64,000 nucleotides of DNA from Loxodes magnus (GCA_946699065.1 CAMPDV010000363.1:248001-312000), one strand, 5' to 3'; shown: positions 13,101 to 29,400, numbered from the stretch's first letter. The notes: a model not told the origin generated them from the letters alone. Numbers and translations are program-made.

Positions 13101-16100
13101 TACTTATCTCAAAGCTATTTCTTGAAAATAAAATATTTTTCTTTTATTACTTTAATTATTCTCATAAAAAAATACTTCACTTATCTCAATCCTATTTCTT
13201 AATTAATGAAATTCGATCTTATTTTATTACTTTTCTTCTTTTCTTTTCTAAATACTTACTTTTCTCAAAGCTATTTCTTAATTAATGAAATTCGATCTTA
13301 TTTTATTACTTTGCTTCTTTTCTTTTCTAAATACTTCACTTTTCTCAAAGCTATTTCTTAATTAATGAAATTCGATCTTATTTTATTACTTTGCTTCTTT
13401 TCTTTTCTAAATACTTACTTTTCTCAAAGCTATTTCTTAATTAATGAAATTCGATCTTATTGACTTACTTTACTTCTTCACTTTTAAAATACTTCACTTT
13501 TCTCAAAGCTACTCCTAAAAAATACAATTCGAACTTATTTTCTTACTTTACTTCTTCACTTTTCTAAATACTTACTTTTCTCAAAGCTATTTCTTAATTA
13601 ATGAAATTCGATCTTATTTTATTACTTTGCTTCTTCACTTTTTAAATACTTCACTTTTCTCAAAGCTACTCCTAAAAAATATAATTCGAACTTATTTTAT
13701 TACTTTACTTCTTCACTTTTCTAAATACTTACTTTTCTCAAAGCTATTTCTTAATTAATGAAATTCGATCTTATTTTATTACTTTGCTTCTTTTCTTTTC
13801 TAAATACTTACTTTTCTCAATCCTATTTCTTAATTAATGAAATTCGATCTTATTTTATTACTTTTCTTCTTTTCTTTTCTAAATACTTACTTTTCTCAAA
13901 GCTATTTCTTAATTAATGAAATTCGATCTTATTTTATTACTTTGCTTCTTTTCTTTTCTAAATACTTCACTTTTCTCAAAGCTATTTCTTAATTAATGAA
14001 ATTCGATCTTATTTTATTACTTTGCTTCTTTTCTTTTCTAAATACTTACTTTTCTCAAAGCTATTTCTTAATTAATGAAATTCGATCTTATTGACTTACT
14101 TTACTTCTTCACTTTTAAAATACTTCACTTTTCTCAAAGCTACTCCTAAAAAATATAATTCGAACTTATTTTATTACTTTACTTCTTCACTTTTCTAAAT
14201 ACTTACTTTTCTCAAAGCTATTTCTTAATTAATGAAATTCGATCTTATTGACTTACTTTACTTCTTCACTTTTAAAATACTTCACTTTTCTCAAAGCTAC
14301 TCCTAAAAAATATAATTAGAACTTATTTTATTACTTTACTTCTTCACTTTTCTAAATACTTCACTTTTCTCAAAGCTATTTCTTAATTAATGAAATTCGA
14401 TCTTATTTTATTACTTTGCTTCTTCACTTTTTAAATACTTCACTTTTCTCAAAGCTACTCCTAAAAAATATAATTCGAACTTATTTTATTACTTTACTTC
14501 TTCACTTTTCTAAATACTTACTTTTCTCAAAGCTATTTCTTAATTAATGAAATTCGATCTTATTGACTTACTTTACTTCTTCACTTTTAAAATACTTCAC
14601 TTTTCTCAAAGCTACTCCTAAAAAATATAATTCGAACTTATTTTCTTACTTTACTTCTTCACTTTTCTAAATACTTACTTTTCTCAAAGCTATTTCTTAA
14701 TTAATGAAATTCGATCTTATTTTATTACTTTGCTTCTTCACTTTTTAAATACTTCACTTTTCTCAAAGCTACTCCTAAAAAATATAATTCGAACTTATTT
14801 TATTACTTTACTTCTTCACTTTTCTAAATACTTCACTTTTCTCAAAGCTATTTCTTAATTAATGAAATTCGATCTTATTTTATTACTTTACTTCTTCACT
14901 TTTTAAATACTTACTTTTCTCAAAGCTACTCCTAAAAAATATAATTCGAACTTATTTTCTTACTTTACTTCTTCACTTTTCTAAATACTTACTTATCTCA
15001 AAGCTATTTCTTGAAAATAAAATATTTTTCTTTTATTACTTTAATTATTCTCATAAAAAAATACTTCACTTATCTCAATCCTATTTCTTAATTAATGAAA
15101 TTCGATCTTATTTTATTACTTTTCTTCTTTTCTTTTCTAAATACTTACTTTTCTCAAAGCTATTTCTTAATTAATGAAATTCGATCTTATTTTATTACTT
15201 TGCTTCTTTTCTTTTCTAAATACTTCACTTTTCTCAAAGCTATTTCTTAATTAATGAAATTCGATCTTATTGACTTACTTTACTTCTTCACTTTTAAAAT
15301 ACTTCACTTTTCTCAAAGCTACTCCTAAAAAATATAATTCGAACTTATTTTCTTACTTTACTTCTTCACTTTTCTAAATACTTACTTTTCTCAAAGCTAT
15401 TTCTTAATTAATGAAATTCGATCTTATTTTATTACTTTGCTTCTTCACTTTTTAAATACTTCACTTTTCTCAAAGCTACTCCTAAAAAATATAATTCGAA
15501 CTTATTTTATTACTTTACTTCTTCACTTTTCTAAATACTTCACTTTTCTCAAAGCTATTTCTTAATTAATGAAATTCGATCTTATTTTATTACTTTACTT
15601 CTTCACTTTTTAAATACTTACTTTTCTCAAAGCTACTCCTAAAAAATATAATTCGAACTTATTTTCTTACTTTACTTCTTCACTTTTCTAAATACTTACT
15701 TATCTCAAAGCTATTTCTTGAAAATAAAATATTTTTCTTTTATTACTTTAATTATTCTCATAAAAAAATACTTCACTTATCTCAATCCTATTTCTTAATT
15801 AATGAAATTCGATCTTATTTTATTACTTTGCTTCTTTTCTTTTCTAAATACTTCACTTTTCTCAAAGCTATTTCTTAATTAATGAAATTCGATCTTATTG
15901 ACTTACTTTACTTCTTCACTTTTAAAATACTTCACTTTTCTCAAAGCTACTCCTAAAAAATATAATTCGAACTTATTTTCTTACTTTACTTCTTCACTTT
16001 TCTAAATACTTACTTTTCTCAAAGCTATTTCTTAATTAATGAAATTCGATCTTATTTTATTACTTTGCTTCTTCACTTTTTAAATACTTCACTTTTCTCA

Positions 16101-19100
16101 AAGCTACTCCTAAAAAATATAATTCGAACTTATTTTATTACTTTACTTCTTCACTTTTCTAAATACTTCACTTTTCTCAAAGCTATTTCTTAATTAATGA
16201 AATTCGATCTTATTTTATTACTTTACTTCTTCACTTTTAAAATACTTCACTTTTCTCAAAGCTACTCCTAAAAAATATAATTCGAACTTATTTTCTTACT
16301 TTACTTCTTCACTTTTCTAAATACTTACTTTTCTCAAAGCTATTTCTTAATTAATGAAATTCGATCTTATTTTATTACTTTGCTTCTTCACTTTTTAAAT
16401 ACTTCACTTTTCTCAAAGCTACTCCTAAAAAATATAATTCGAACTTATTTTATTACTTTACTTCTTCACTTTTCTAAATACTTCACTTTTCTCAAAGCTA
16501 TTTCTTAATTAATGAAATTCGATCTTATTTTATTACTTTACTTCTTCACTTTTTAAATACTTACTTTTCTCAAAGCTACTCCTAAAAAATATAATTCGAA
16601 CTTATTTTCTTACTTTACTTCTTCACTTTTCTAAATACTTACTTTTCTCAAAGCTATTTCTTAATTAATGAAATTCGATCTTATTGACTTACTTTACTTC
16701 TTCACTTTTAAAATACTTCACTTTTCTCAAAGCTACTCCTAAAAAATATAATTCGAACTTATTTTCTTACTTTGCTTCTTTTCTTTTCTAAATACTTACT
16801 TTTCTCAAAGCTATTTCTTAATTAATGAAATTCGATCTTTTTTTATTACTTTGCTTCTTCACTTTTTAAATACTTCACTTTTCTCAAAGCTACTCCTAAA
16901 AAATATAATTCGAACTTATTTTATTACTTTACTTCTTCACTTTTCTAAATACTTACTTTTCTCAAAGCTATTTCTTAATTAATGAAATTCGATCTTATTG
17001 ACTTACTTTACTTCTTCACTTTTAAAATACTTCACTTTTCTCAAAGCTACTCCTAAAAAATATAATTCGAACTTATTTTCTTACTTTACTTCTTCACTTT
17101 TCTAAATACTTACTTTTCTCAAAGCTATTTCTTAATTAATGAAATTCGATCTTATTTTATTACTTTGCTTCTTCACTTTTTAAATACTTCACTTTTCTCA
17201 AAGCTACTCCTAAAAAATATAATTCGAACTTATTTTATTACTTTACTTCTTCACTTTTCTAAATACTTCACTTTTCTCAAAGCTATTTCTTAATTAATGA
17301 AATTCGATCTTATTTTATTACTTTACTTCTTCACTTTTTAAATACTTACTTTTCTCATAGCTACTCCTAAAAATATAATTCGAACTTATTTTCTTACTTT
17401 ACTTCTTCACTTTTCTAAATACTTACTTTTCTCAAAGCTATTTCTTGAAAATAAAATATTTTTCTTTTATTACTTTAATTATTCTCATAAAAAAATACTT
17501 CACTTATCTCAATCCTATTTCTTAATTAATGAAATTCGATCTTATTTTCTTACTTTGCTTCTTTTCTTTTCTAAATACTTCACTTTTCTCAAAGCTATTT
17601 CTTAATTAATGAAATTCGATCTTATTTTATTACTTTGCTTCTTTTCTTTTCTAAATACTTACTTTTCTCAAAGCTATTTCTTAATTAATGAAATTCGATC
17701 TTATTTTATTACTTTGCTTCTTTTCTTTTCTAAATACTTACTTTTCTCAAAGCTATTTCTTAATTAATGAAATTCGATCTTATTTTATTACTTTACTTCT
17801 TCACTTTTAAAATACTTCACTTTTCTCAAAGCTACTCCTAAAAAATATAATTCGAACTTATTTTCTTACTTTACTTCTTCACTTTTCTAAATACTTACTT
17901 TTCTCAATCCTATTTCTTAATTAATGAAATTCGATCTTATTTTCTTACTTTGCTTCTTTTCTTTTCTAAATACTTCACTTTTCTCAAAGCTATTTCTTAA
18001 TTAATGAAATTCGATCTTATTTTCTTACTTTGCTTCTTTTCTTTTCTAAATACTTCACTTTTCTCAAAGCTATTTCTTAATTAATGAAATTCGATCTTAT
18101 TTTATTACTTTGCTTCTTTTCTTTTCTAAATACTTCACTTTTCTCAAAACTTTTTCTTAATTAATGAAATTCGATCTTATTTTATTACTTTACTTCTTCA
18201 CTTTTTAAATACTTCACTTTTCTCAAAGCTACTCCTAAAAAATATAATTCGAACTTATTTTCTTACTTTACTTCTTCACTTTTCTAAATACTTACTTTTC
18301 TCAATCCTATTTCTTACTGAAATTCGATCTTATTTTATTACTTTGCTTCTTCACTTTTTAAATACTTCACTTTTCTCAAAGCTACTCCTAAAAAATATAA
18401 TTCGAACTTATTTTATTACTTTACTTCTTCACTTTTCTAAATACTTCACTTTTCTCAAAGCTATTTCTTAATTAATGAAATTCGATCTTATTTTATTACT
18501 TTACTTCTTCACTTTTAAAATACTTCACTTTTCTCAAAGCTACTCCTAAAAAATATAATTCGAACTTATTTTCTTACTTTACTTCTTCACTTTTCTAAAT
18601 ACTTACTTTTCTCAAAGCTATTTCTTAATTAATGAAATTCGATCTTATTTTATTACTTTGCTTCTTCACTTTTTAAATACTTCACTTTTCTCAAAGCTAC
18701 TCCTAAAAAATATAATTCGAACTTATTTTCTTACTTTACTTCTTCACTTTTCTAAATACTTACTTTTCTCAAAGCTATTTCTTAATTAATGAAATTCGAT
18801 CTTATTTTATTACTTTACTTCTTCACTTTTAAAATACTTCACTTTTCTCAAAGCTACTCCTAAAAAATATAATTCGAACTTATTTTCTTACTTTACTTCA
18901 CTTTTCTAAATACTTCACTTTTCTCAAAACTTTTTCTTAATTAATGAAATTCGATCTTATTTTATTACTTTACTTCTTCACTTTTTAAATACTTCACTTT
19001 TCTCAAAGCTACTCCTAAAAAATATAATTCGAACTTATTTTCTTACTTTACTTCTTCACTTTTCTAAATACTTACTTTTCTCAATCCTATTTCTTACTGA

Positions 19101-20400
19101 AATTCGATCTTATTTTATTACTTTGCTTCTTCACTTTTTAAATACTTCACTTTTCTCAAAGCTACTCCTAAAAAATATAATTCGAACTTATTTTATTACT
19201 TTACTTCTTCACTTTTCTAAATACTTCACTTTTCTCAAAGCTATTTCTTAATTAATGAAATTCGATCTTATTTTATTACTTTACTTCTTCACTTTTAAAA
19301 TACTTCACTTTTCTCAAAGCTACTCCTAAAAAATATAATTCGAACTTATTTTCTTACTTTACTTCACTTTTCTAAATACTTCACTTTTCTCAAAACTTTT
19401 TCTTAATTAATGAAATTCGATCTTATTTTATTACTTTACTTCTTCACTTTTTAAATACTTCACTTTTCTCAAAGCTACTCCTAAAAAATATAATTCGAAC
19501 TTATTTTCTTACTTTACTTCTTCACTTTTCTAAATACTTACTTTTCTCAATCCTATTTCTTACTGAAATTCGATCTTATTTTATTACTTTGCTTCTTCAC
19601 TTTTTAAATACTTCACTTTTCTCAAAGCTACTCCTAAAAAATATAATTCGAACTTATTTTATTACTTTACTTCTTCACTTTTCTAAATACTTCACTTTTC
19701 TCAAAGCTATTTCTTAATTAATGAAATTCGATCTTATTTTATTACTTTACTTCTTCACTTTTTAAATACTTACTTTTCTCAAAGCTACTCCTAAAAAATA
19801 TAATTCGAACTTATTTTCTTACTTTACTTCTTCACTTTTCTAAATACTTACTTATCTCAAAGCTATTTCTTGAAAATAAAATATTTTTCTTTTATTACTT
19901 TAATTATTCTCATAAAAAAATACTTCACTTATCTCAATCCTATTTCTTAATTAATGAAATTCGATCTTATTTTATTACTTTTCTTCTTTTCTTTTCTAAA
20001 TACTTACTTTTCTCAAAGCTATTTCTTAATTAATGAAATTCGATCTTATTTTATTACTTTGCTTCTTTTCTTTTCTAAATACTTCACTTTTCTCAAAGCT
20101 ATTTCTTAATTAATGAAATTCGATCTTATTTTATTACTTTGCTTCTTTTCTTTTCTAAATACTTACTTTTCTCAAAGCTATTTCTTGAAAATAAAATATT
20201 TTTCTTTTATTACTTTAATTATTCTCATAAAAAAATACTTCACTTATCTCAATTCTATTTCTTAATTAATGAAATTCGATCTTATTTTCTTACTTTGCTT
20301 CTTTTCTTTTCTAAATACTTCACTTTTCTCAAAGCTATTTCTTACTGAAATTCGATCTTATTTTTCTACTTTACTTCTTCACTTTTAAAATACTTCACTT
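7131..20400. repeat. satellite domain II, most homogeneous part, with 2438-bp higher-order unit
   Basis: Two monomer types (GCTATTTC... and GCTACTCC...) alternate regularly. A longer insert type beginning TCTTGAAAATAAAATATT marks higher-order boundaries at 9661, 10682, 12099, 13120, 15009 and 15716. Spacing 1021 is repeated exactly, and 9661 to 12099 and 10682 to 13120 are both 2438. A rare variant TACAATTCG recurs at 9278/11716 and 11085/13523, again 2438 apart. The segments around 9240-11680 and 11680-14115 are therefore consecutive copies of one 2438-bp unit. Confidence 0.85.
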
Positions 20401-23400
20401 TTCTCAAAGCTACTCCTAAAAAATATAATTCGAACTTATTTTCTTACTTTACTTCACTTTTCTAAATACTTCACTTTTCTCAAAACTTTTTCTTATTTAA
20501 TGAAATTCGATCTTATTTTATTACTTTAATTCTTCACTTTTCTAAAAAATTCCCTTATCTCAAATCCTTTTCTTGAAAAATTAAATATTTTTCCTTTCTA
20601 CTTTACTTCTTCACTTTAAAAGATACATCACTTATTTCAATCCTCTTTCTTAAGGAAATTCGATCTTATTTTTCTACTTTGCTTCTTAACTTTTCTAAAT
20701 ACTTCACTTTTCTCAAAGCTATTTCTTGGAAATAAAATATTTTTCTTTTATTACTTTAATTATTCTCATAAAAAAATACTTCACTTATCTCAAAACTACT
20801 TATAAAAAATATAATTCGATCTTATTTTTCTTCTTTACTTCTTTTCTTTTCTAAATACTTCACTTTTCTCAAAGCTATTTCTTAATTAATGAAATTCGAT
20901 CTTATTTTATTACTTTGCTTCTTTTCTTTTCTAAATACTTACTTTTCTCAAAGCTATTTCTTGAAAATAAAATATTTTTCTTTTATTACTTTAATTATTC
21001 TCATAAAAAAATACTTCACTTATCTCAATCCTATTTCTTAATTAATGAAATTCGATCTTATTTTCTTACTTTGCTTCTTTTCTTTTAAAATACTTCACTT
21101 TTCTCAAAGCTACTCCTAAAAAATATAATTCGAACTTATTTTCTTACATTGCTACTTCACTTTTCTATATAATTCCCTTATTTCAATCCTATTTAATAAT
21201 GAAATTCGATCTTATTTTCTTACTTTGCTTCTTTTCTTTTCTAAATACTTACTTTTCTCAAAGCTATTTCTTGAAAATAAAATATTTTTCTTTTATTACT
21301 TTAATTATTCTCATAAAAAAATACTTCACTTATCTCAAAACTACTTATAAAAAATATAATTCGATCTTATTTTTCTACTTTACTTCTTCATTTTTCTAAA
21401 TACTTCACATATGTCAAAGCTATTTCTTAATTAATGAAATTCGATCTTATTTTCTTACTTTCTTCTTTTCTTTTCTAAATATTCACTTTTCTCAAAGCTA
21501 TTTCTTAATTAATGAAATTCGATCTTATTTTCTTACTTTCTTCTTTTCTTTTCTAAATATTCACTTTTTTCAAATTATTTCTTGAAAAGAAAATATTTTT
21601 CTTTTATTACTTTAATTATTCTCTTAAAAAAATACTTCACTTATGTCAAAGTTATTCATTAAAAAATAAAAATTCTTAATTTCTTACATTACTTCATCAC
21701 TTTTCTAAATACCTCGCTTATTTCAATCCTATTTCTTAATGAAATTCGATCTTATTTTCTTACTTTGCTACTTCACTTTTCTATATACTTCCCTTATTTC
21801 AATCCTATTTCTTACTGAAATTCGATCTTATTGACTTACTTTACTTCTTCACTTTTAAAATACTTCACTTATTTGAATCCTATTATAAAGAAATTCGATC
21901 TTATTTTCTTACTTTGCTTCTTCACTTTTCTAAATACTTCACTTTTCTCAATGCTATTTCTTGAAAAAAAATTATTTTTCTTTTATTACTTGTATTATTC
22001 TCATAAAAAATACTTTACTTATCTCAAAACTACTCCTAAAAGATATATCTCGATCTTATTTTTCTTCTTTACTTCTTCACTTTTCTATATACTTCACTTA
22101 TTTCAATCCTATTTAATAATGAAATTCGATCTTATTTTTCTACTTTACTTCTTAACTTTTCTAAATACTTCACTTTTCTCAAAGCTATTTCTTGGAAATA
22201 AAATATTTTTCTTTTATTACTTTAATTATTCTCATAAAAAAGTACTTCACTTATCTCAAAACTACTTATAAAAAATATAATTCGATCTTATTTTTCTTCT
22301 TTACTTCTTCACTTGACTAAATACTTCACTTTTCTCAAAGCTATTTCTTAATTAATGAAATTCGATCTTATTTTATTACTTTGCTTCTTTTCTTTTCTAA
22401 ATACTTACTTTTCTCAAAGCTATTTCTTGAAAATAAAATATTTTTCTTTTATTACTTTAATTATTCTCATAAAAAAATACTTCACTTATCTCAATCCTAT
22501 TTCTTAATTAATGAAATTCGATCTTATTTTCTTACTTTGCTTCTTTTCTTTTAAAATACTTCACTTTTCTCAAAGCTATTTCTTAATTAATGAAATTCGA
22601 TCTTATTTTATTACTTTGCTTCTTTTCTTTTCTAAATACTTACTTTTCTCAAAGCTATTTCTTGAAAATAAAATATTTTTCTTTTATTACTTTAATTATT
22701 CTCATAAAAAAATACTTCACTTTTCTCAAAGCTATTTCTTGGAAATAAAATATTTTTCTTTTATTACTTTAATTATTCTCATAAAAAAATACTTCACTTA
22801 TCTCAAAGCTACTCCTAAAAAATATAATTCGAACTTATTTTCTTACTTTACTTCTTCACTTTTCTATATAATTCCCTTATTTCAATCCTATTTAATAATG
22901 AAATTCGATCTTATTTTCTTACTTTGCTTCTTTTTTTTTCTAAATACTTCACTTTTTTCAAGCTATTTCTTGAAAATAAAATATTTTTCTTTTATTACTT
23001 TAATTATTCTCATAAAAAAATACTTCACTTATCTCAAAACTACTTATAAAAAATATAATTCGATCTTATTTTTCTACTTTACTTCTTCATTTTTCTAAAT
23101 ACTTCACATATGTCAAAGCTATTTCTTAATTAATGAAATTCGATCTTATTTTCTTACTTTCTTCTTTTCTTTTCTAAATATTCACTTTTCTCAAAGCTAT
23201 TTCTTAATTAATGAAATTCGATCTTATTTTCTTACTTTCTTCTTTTCTTTTCTAAATATTCACTTTTTTCAAATTATTTCTTGAAAAGAAAATATTTTTC
23301 TTTTATTACTTTAATTATTCTCTTAAAAAAATACTTCACTTATGTCAAAGTTATTCATTAAAAAATAAAAATTCTTAATTTCTTACATTACTTCATCACT

Positions 23401-26400
23401 TTTCTAAATACCTCGCTTATTTCAATCCTATTTCTTAATGAAATTCGATCTTATTTTCTTACTTTGCTACTTCACTTTTCTATATACTTCCCTTATTTCA
23501 ATCCTATTTCTTACTGAAATTCGATCTTATTGACTTACTTTACTTCTTCACTTTTAAAATACTTCACTTATTTGAATCCTATTATAAAGAAATTCGATCT
23601 TATTTTCTTACTTTGCTTCTTCACTTTTCTAAATACTTCACTTTTCTCAATGCTATTTCTTGAAAAAAAATTATTTTTCTTTTATTACTTGTATTATTCT
23701 CATAAAAAAGTACTTCACTTATCTCAAAACTACTCCTAAAAGATATATCTCGATCTTATTTTTCTTCTTTACTTCTTCACTTTTCTATATACTTCACTTA
23801 TTTCAATCCTATTTAATAATGAAATTCGATCTTATTTTTCTACTTTACTTCGTCACTTTTAAAATACTTCACTTTTTTCAAATTATTTCTTGAAAAGAAA
23901 ATAATTTTCTTTTCTTACTTTAGTTACTCTCTATAAAAGTACTTCACTTATTTCAATACGATTTCTTATATAATGAAATTCGATCTTATTTTCTTAAATA
24001 CTTAATCTCTTTTGAAAATTTTAACTTTTCTCAAAGCTATTTCTTGAAAAATGAAATGATCTTAATTTCTTAATTTACTTCATCACTTTTCTAAATAATT
24101 CACTTATTTCAAGCCTATTTCTTACTGAAATTCGATCTTATTCTCTTGCTTTGCTTCTTTTCTTTTCTAAATACTTCACTTATTTCAATCCTATTTAATA
24201 ATGAAATTCGATCTTATTTTTCTACTTTACTTCGTCACTTTTAAAATACTTCACTTTTTTCAAATTATTTCTTGAAAATAAAATAATTTTCTTTTATTAC
24301 TTTAATTATTCTCTTAAAAAAATACTTCACTTATTTTAAAGTTATTCATTAAAAAATAAAAATTCTTAATTTCTTACATTACTTCATCACTTTTCTAAAT
24401 ACTTCGCTTATTTCAATTCTATTTCTTACTGAAATTCGATCTTATTTTATTACTTTACTTCTTCACTTTTCTCAAAGCTACTCCTAAAAAATATAATTCG
24501 AACTTATTTGCTTACTTTACTTCTTCACTTTTAAAATACTTCACTTTTCTCAAAGCTATTTCTTAATTAATGAAATTCGATCTTATTTTTCTACTTTACT
24601 TCGTCACTTTTAAAATACTTCTCTTTTTTCAAATTATTTCTTGAAAATAAAATAATTTTCTTTTATTACTTTAATTATTCTCTTAAAAAAATACTTCACT
24701 TATTTTAAAGTTATTCATTAAAAAATAAAAATTCTTAATTTCTTACATTACTTCATCACTTTTCTAAATACTTCGCATATTTCAATCCTATTTTTTAATT
24801 AAATTCGATCTTATTTTCTTACTATGCTACTTCATTTTTCTATGCACTTCCCTTATTTCAATCCTATTTCTTAATGAAATTCGATCTTATTTTCTTGCTT
24901 TGCTTCTTTTCTTTTCTAAATACTTTACTTATTTCAATCCTATTTAATAATGAAATTCGATCTTATTTTTCTACTTTACTTCTTCACTTTTAAAATACTT
25001 CACTTTTTTCAAATTATTTCTTGAAAAGAAAATATTTTTCTTTTATTACTTTAAATATTCTCTTAAAAAAATACTTCACTTATGTCAAAGTTATTCATTA
25101 AAAAATAAAAATTCTTAATTTCTTACATTACTTCATCACTTTTAAAATACTTCACTTATTTGAATCCTATTATAAAGAAATTCGATCTTATTTTCTTACT
25201 TTGCTTCTTTTCTTTTCTAAATACTTCACTTTTCTCAATGCTATTTCTTGAAAAAAAATTATTTTTCTTTTATTACTTGTATTATTCTCATAAAAAATAC
25301 TTCACTTTTCTCAATGCTACTCATAAAAAATATAATTCGAACTTATTTTCTTACTTTACTTCTTCACTTTTCTATATACTTCACTTATTTCAATCCTATT
25401 TAATAATGAAATTCGATCTTATTTTTCTACTTTACTTCGTCACTTTTAAAATACTTCACTTTTTTCAAATTATTTCTTGAAAAATGAAATAATTTTCTTT
25501 TCTTACTTTAGTTACTCTCTATAAAAGTACTTCACTTATTTCAATACGATTTCTTATATAATGAAATTCGATCTTATTTTCTTAAATACTTAATCTCTTT
25601 TGAAAATTTTAACTTTTCTCAAAGCTATTTCTTGAAAAATGAAATGATCTTAATTTCTTAATTTACTTCATCACTTTTCTAAATAATTCACTTATTTCAA
25701 GCCTATTTCTTACTGAAATTCGATCTTATTCTCTTGCTTTGCTTCTTTTCTTTTCTAAATACTTCACTTATTTCAATCCTATTTAATAATGAAATTCGAT
25801 CTTATTTTTCTACTTTACTTCGTCACTTTTAAAATACTTCACTTTTTTCAAATTATTTCTTGAAAAGAAAATATTTTTCTTTTATTACTTTAATTATTCT
25901 CTTAAAAAAATACTTCACTTATTTTAAAGTTATTCATTAAAAAATAAAAATTCTGTATTTCTTACATTACTTCATCACTTTTCTAAATACTTCGCTTATT
26001 TCAATCCTATTTCTTACTGAAATTCGATCTTATTTTATTACTTTACTTCTTCACTTTTTAAATACTTCACTTTTCTCAAAGCTACTCCTAAAAAATATAA
26101 TTCGAACTTATTTGCTTACTTTACTTCTTCACTTTTCTAAATACTTCACTTTTCTCAAAGCTATTTCTTAATTAATGAAATTCGATCTTATTTTATTACT
26201 TTACTTCTTCACTTTTAAAATACTTCACTTTTCTCAAAGCTACTCCTAAAAAATATAATTCGAACTTATTTTCTTACATTGCTACTTCACTTTTCTATAT
26301 ACTTCCCTTATTTCAATCCTATTTAATAATGAAATTCGATCTTATTTTCTTACTTTGCTTCTTTTCTTTTCTAAATACTTCACTTTTTTCAAGCTATTTC

Positions 26401-29400
26401 TTGAAAATAAAATATTTTTCTTTTATTACTTTAATTATTCTCATAAAAAAATACTTCACTTATCTCAAAACTACTTATAAAAAATATAATTCGATCTTTT
26501 TTTTCTACTTTACTTCTTCATTTTTCTAAATACTTCACATATGTCAAAGCTATTTCTTAATTAATGAAATTATATCTTATTTTCTTACTTTCTTCTTTTC
26601 TTTTCTAAATATTCACTTATTTCAATCCTATTTCTTACTGAAATTCGATCTTATTTTTCTACTTTACTTCTTCACTTTTAAAATACTTCACTTTTTTCAA
26701 ATTATTTCTTGAAAAGAAAATATTTTTCTTTTATTACTTTAATTATTCTCTTAAAAAAATACTTCACTTATGTCAAAGTTATTCATTAAAAAATAAAAAT
26801 TCTTAATTTCTTACATTACTTCATCACTTTTCTAAATACCTCGCTTATTTCAATCCTATTTCTTAATGAAATTCGATCTTATTTTCTTACTTTGCTACTT
26901 CACTTTTCTATATACTTCCCTTATTTCAATCCTATTTCTTACTGAAATTCGATCTTATTGACTTACTTTACTTCTTCACTTTTAAAATACTTCACTTATT
27001 TGAATCCTATTATAAAGAAATTCGATCTTATTTTCTTACTTTGCTTCTTCACTTTTCTAAATACTTCACTTTTCTCAATGCTATTTCTTGAAAAAAAATT
27101 ATTTTTCTTTTATTACTTGTATTATTCTCATAAAAAAGTACTTCACTTATCTCAAAACTACTCCTAAAAGATATATCTCGATCTTATTTTTCTTCTTTAC
27201 TTCTTCACTTTTCTATATACTTCACTTATTTCAATCCTATTTAATAATGAAATTCGATCTTATTTTTCTACTTTACTTCGTCACTTTTAAAATACTTCAC
27301 TTTTTTCAAATTATTTCTTGAAAAGAAAATAATTTTCTTTTCTTACTTTAGTTACTCTCTATAAAAGTACTTCACTTATTTCAATACGATTTCTTATATA
27401 ATGAAATTCGATCTTATTTTCTTAAATACTTAATCTCTTTTGAAAATTTTAACTTTTCTCAAAGCTATTTCTTGAAAAATGAAATGATCTTAATTTCTTA
27501 ATTTACTTCATCACTTTTCTAAATAATTCACTTATTTCAAGCCTATTTCTTACTGAAATTCGATCTTATTCTCTTGCTTTGCTTCTTTTCTTTTCTAAAT
27601 ACTTCACTTATTTCAATCCTATTTAATAATGAAATTCGATCTTATTTTTCTACTTTACTTCGTCACTTTTAAAATACTTCTCTTTTTTCAAATTATTTCT
27701 TGAAAAGAAAATAATTTTCTTTTATTACTTTAATTATTCTCTTAAAAAAATACTTCACTTATTTTAAAGTTATTCATTAAAAAATAAAAATTCTTAATTT
27801 CTTACATTACTTCATCACTTTTCTAAATACTTCGCTTATTTCAATTCTATTTCTTACTGAAATTCGATCTTATTTTATTACTTTACTTCTTCACTTTTCT
27901 CAAAGCTACTCCTAAAAAATATAATTCGAACTTATTTGCTTACTTTACTTCTTCACTTTTAAAATACTTCACTTTTCTCAAAGCTATTTCTTAATTAATG
28001 AAATTCGATCTTATTTTTCTACTTTACTTCGTCACTTTTAAAATACTTCTCTTTTTTCAAATTATTTCTTGAAAATAAAATAATTTTCTTTTATTACTTT
28101 AATTATTCTCTTAAAAAAATACTTCACTTATTTTAAAGTTATTCATTAAAAAATAAAAATTCTTAATTTCTTACATTACTTCATCACTTTTCTAAATACT
28201 TCGCATATTTCAATCCTATTTTTTAATTAAATTCGATCTTATTTTCTTACTATGCTACTTCATTTTTCTATGCACTTCCCTTATTTCAATCCTATTTCTT
28301 AATGAAATTCGATCTTATTTTCTTGCTTTGCTTCTTTTCTTTTCTAAATACTTTACTTATTTCAATCCTATTTAATAATGAAATTCGATCTTATTTTTCT
28401 ACTTTACTTCTTCACTTTTAAAATACTTCACTTTTTTCAAATTATTTCTTGAAAAGAAAATATTTTTCTTTTATTACTTTAAATATTCTCTTAAAAAAAT
28501 ACTTCACTTATGTCAAAGTTATTCATTAAAAAATAAAAATTCTTAATTTCTTACATTACTTCATCACTTTTAAAATACTTCACTTATTTGAATCCTATTA
28601 TAAAGAAATTCGATCTTATTTTCTTACTTTGCTTCTTTTCTTTTATAAATAATTCACTTTTCTCAATGCTATTTCTTGAAAAAAAATTATTTTTCTTTTA
28701 TTACTTGTATTATTCTCATAAAAAATACTTCACTTTTCTCAATGCTACTCATAAAAAATATAATTCGAACTTATTTTCTTACTTTACTTCTTCACTTTTC
28801 TATATACTTCACTTATTTCAATCCTATTTAATAATGAAATTCGATCTTATTTTTCTACTTTACTTCGTCACTTTTAAAATACTTCACTTTTTTCAAATTA
28901 TTTCTTGAAAAATGAAATAATTTTCTTTTCTTACTTTAGTTACTCTCTATAAAAGTACTTCACTTATTTCAATACGATTTCTTATATAATGAAATTCGAT
29001 CTTATTTTCTTAAATACTTAATCTCTTTTGAAAATTTTAACTTTTCTCAAAGCTATTTCTTGAAAAATGAAATGATCTTAATTTCTTAATTTACTTCATC
29101 ACTTTTCTAAATAATTCACTTATTTCAAGCCTATTTCTTACTGAAATTCGATCTTATTCTCTTGCTTTGCTTCTTTTCTTTTCTAAATACTTCACTTATT
29201 TCAATCCTATTTAATAATGAAATTCGATCTTATTTTTCTACTTTACTTCGTCACTTTTAAAATACTTCACTTTTTTCAAATTATTTCTTGAAAAGAAAAT
29301 ATTTTTCTTTTATTACTTTAATTATTCTCTTAAAAAAATACTTCACTTATTTTAAAGTTATTCATTAAAAAATAAAAATTCTGTATTTCTTACATTACTT

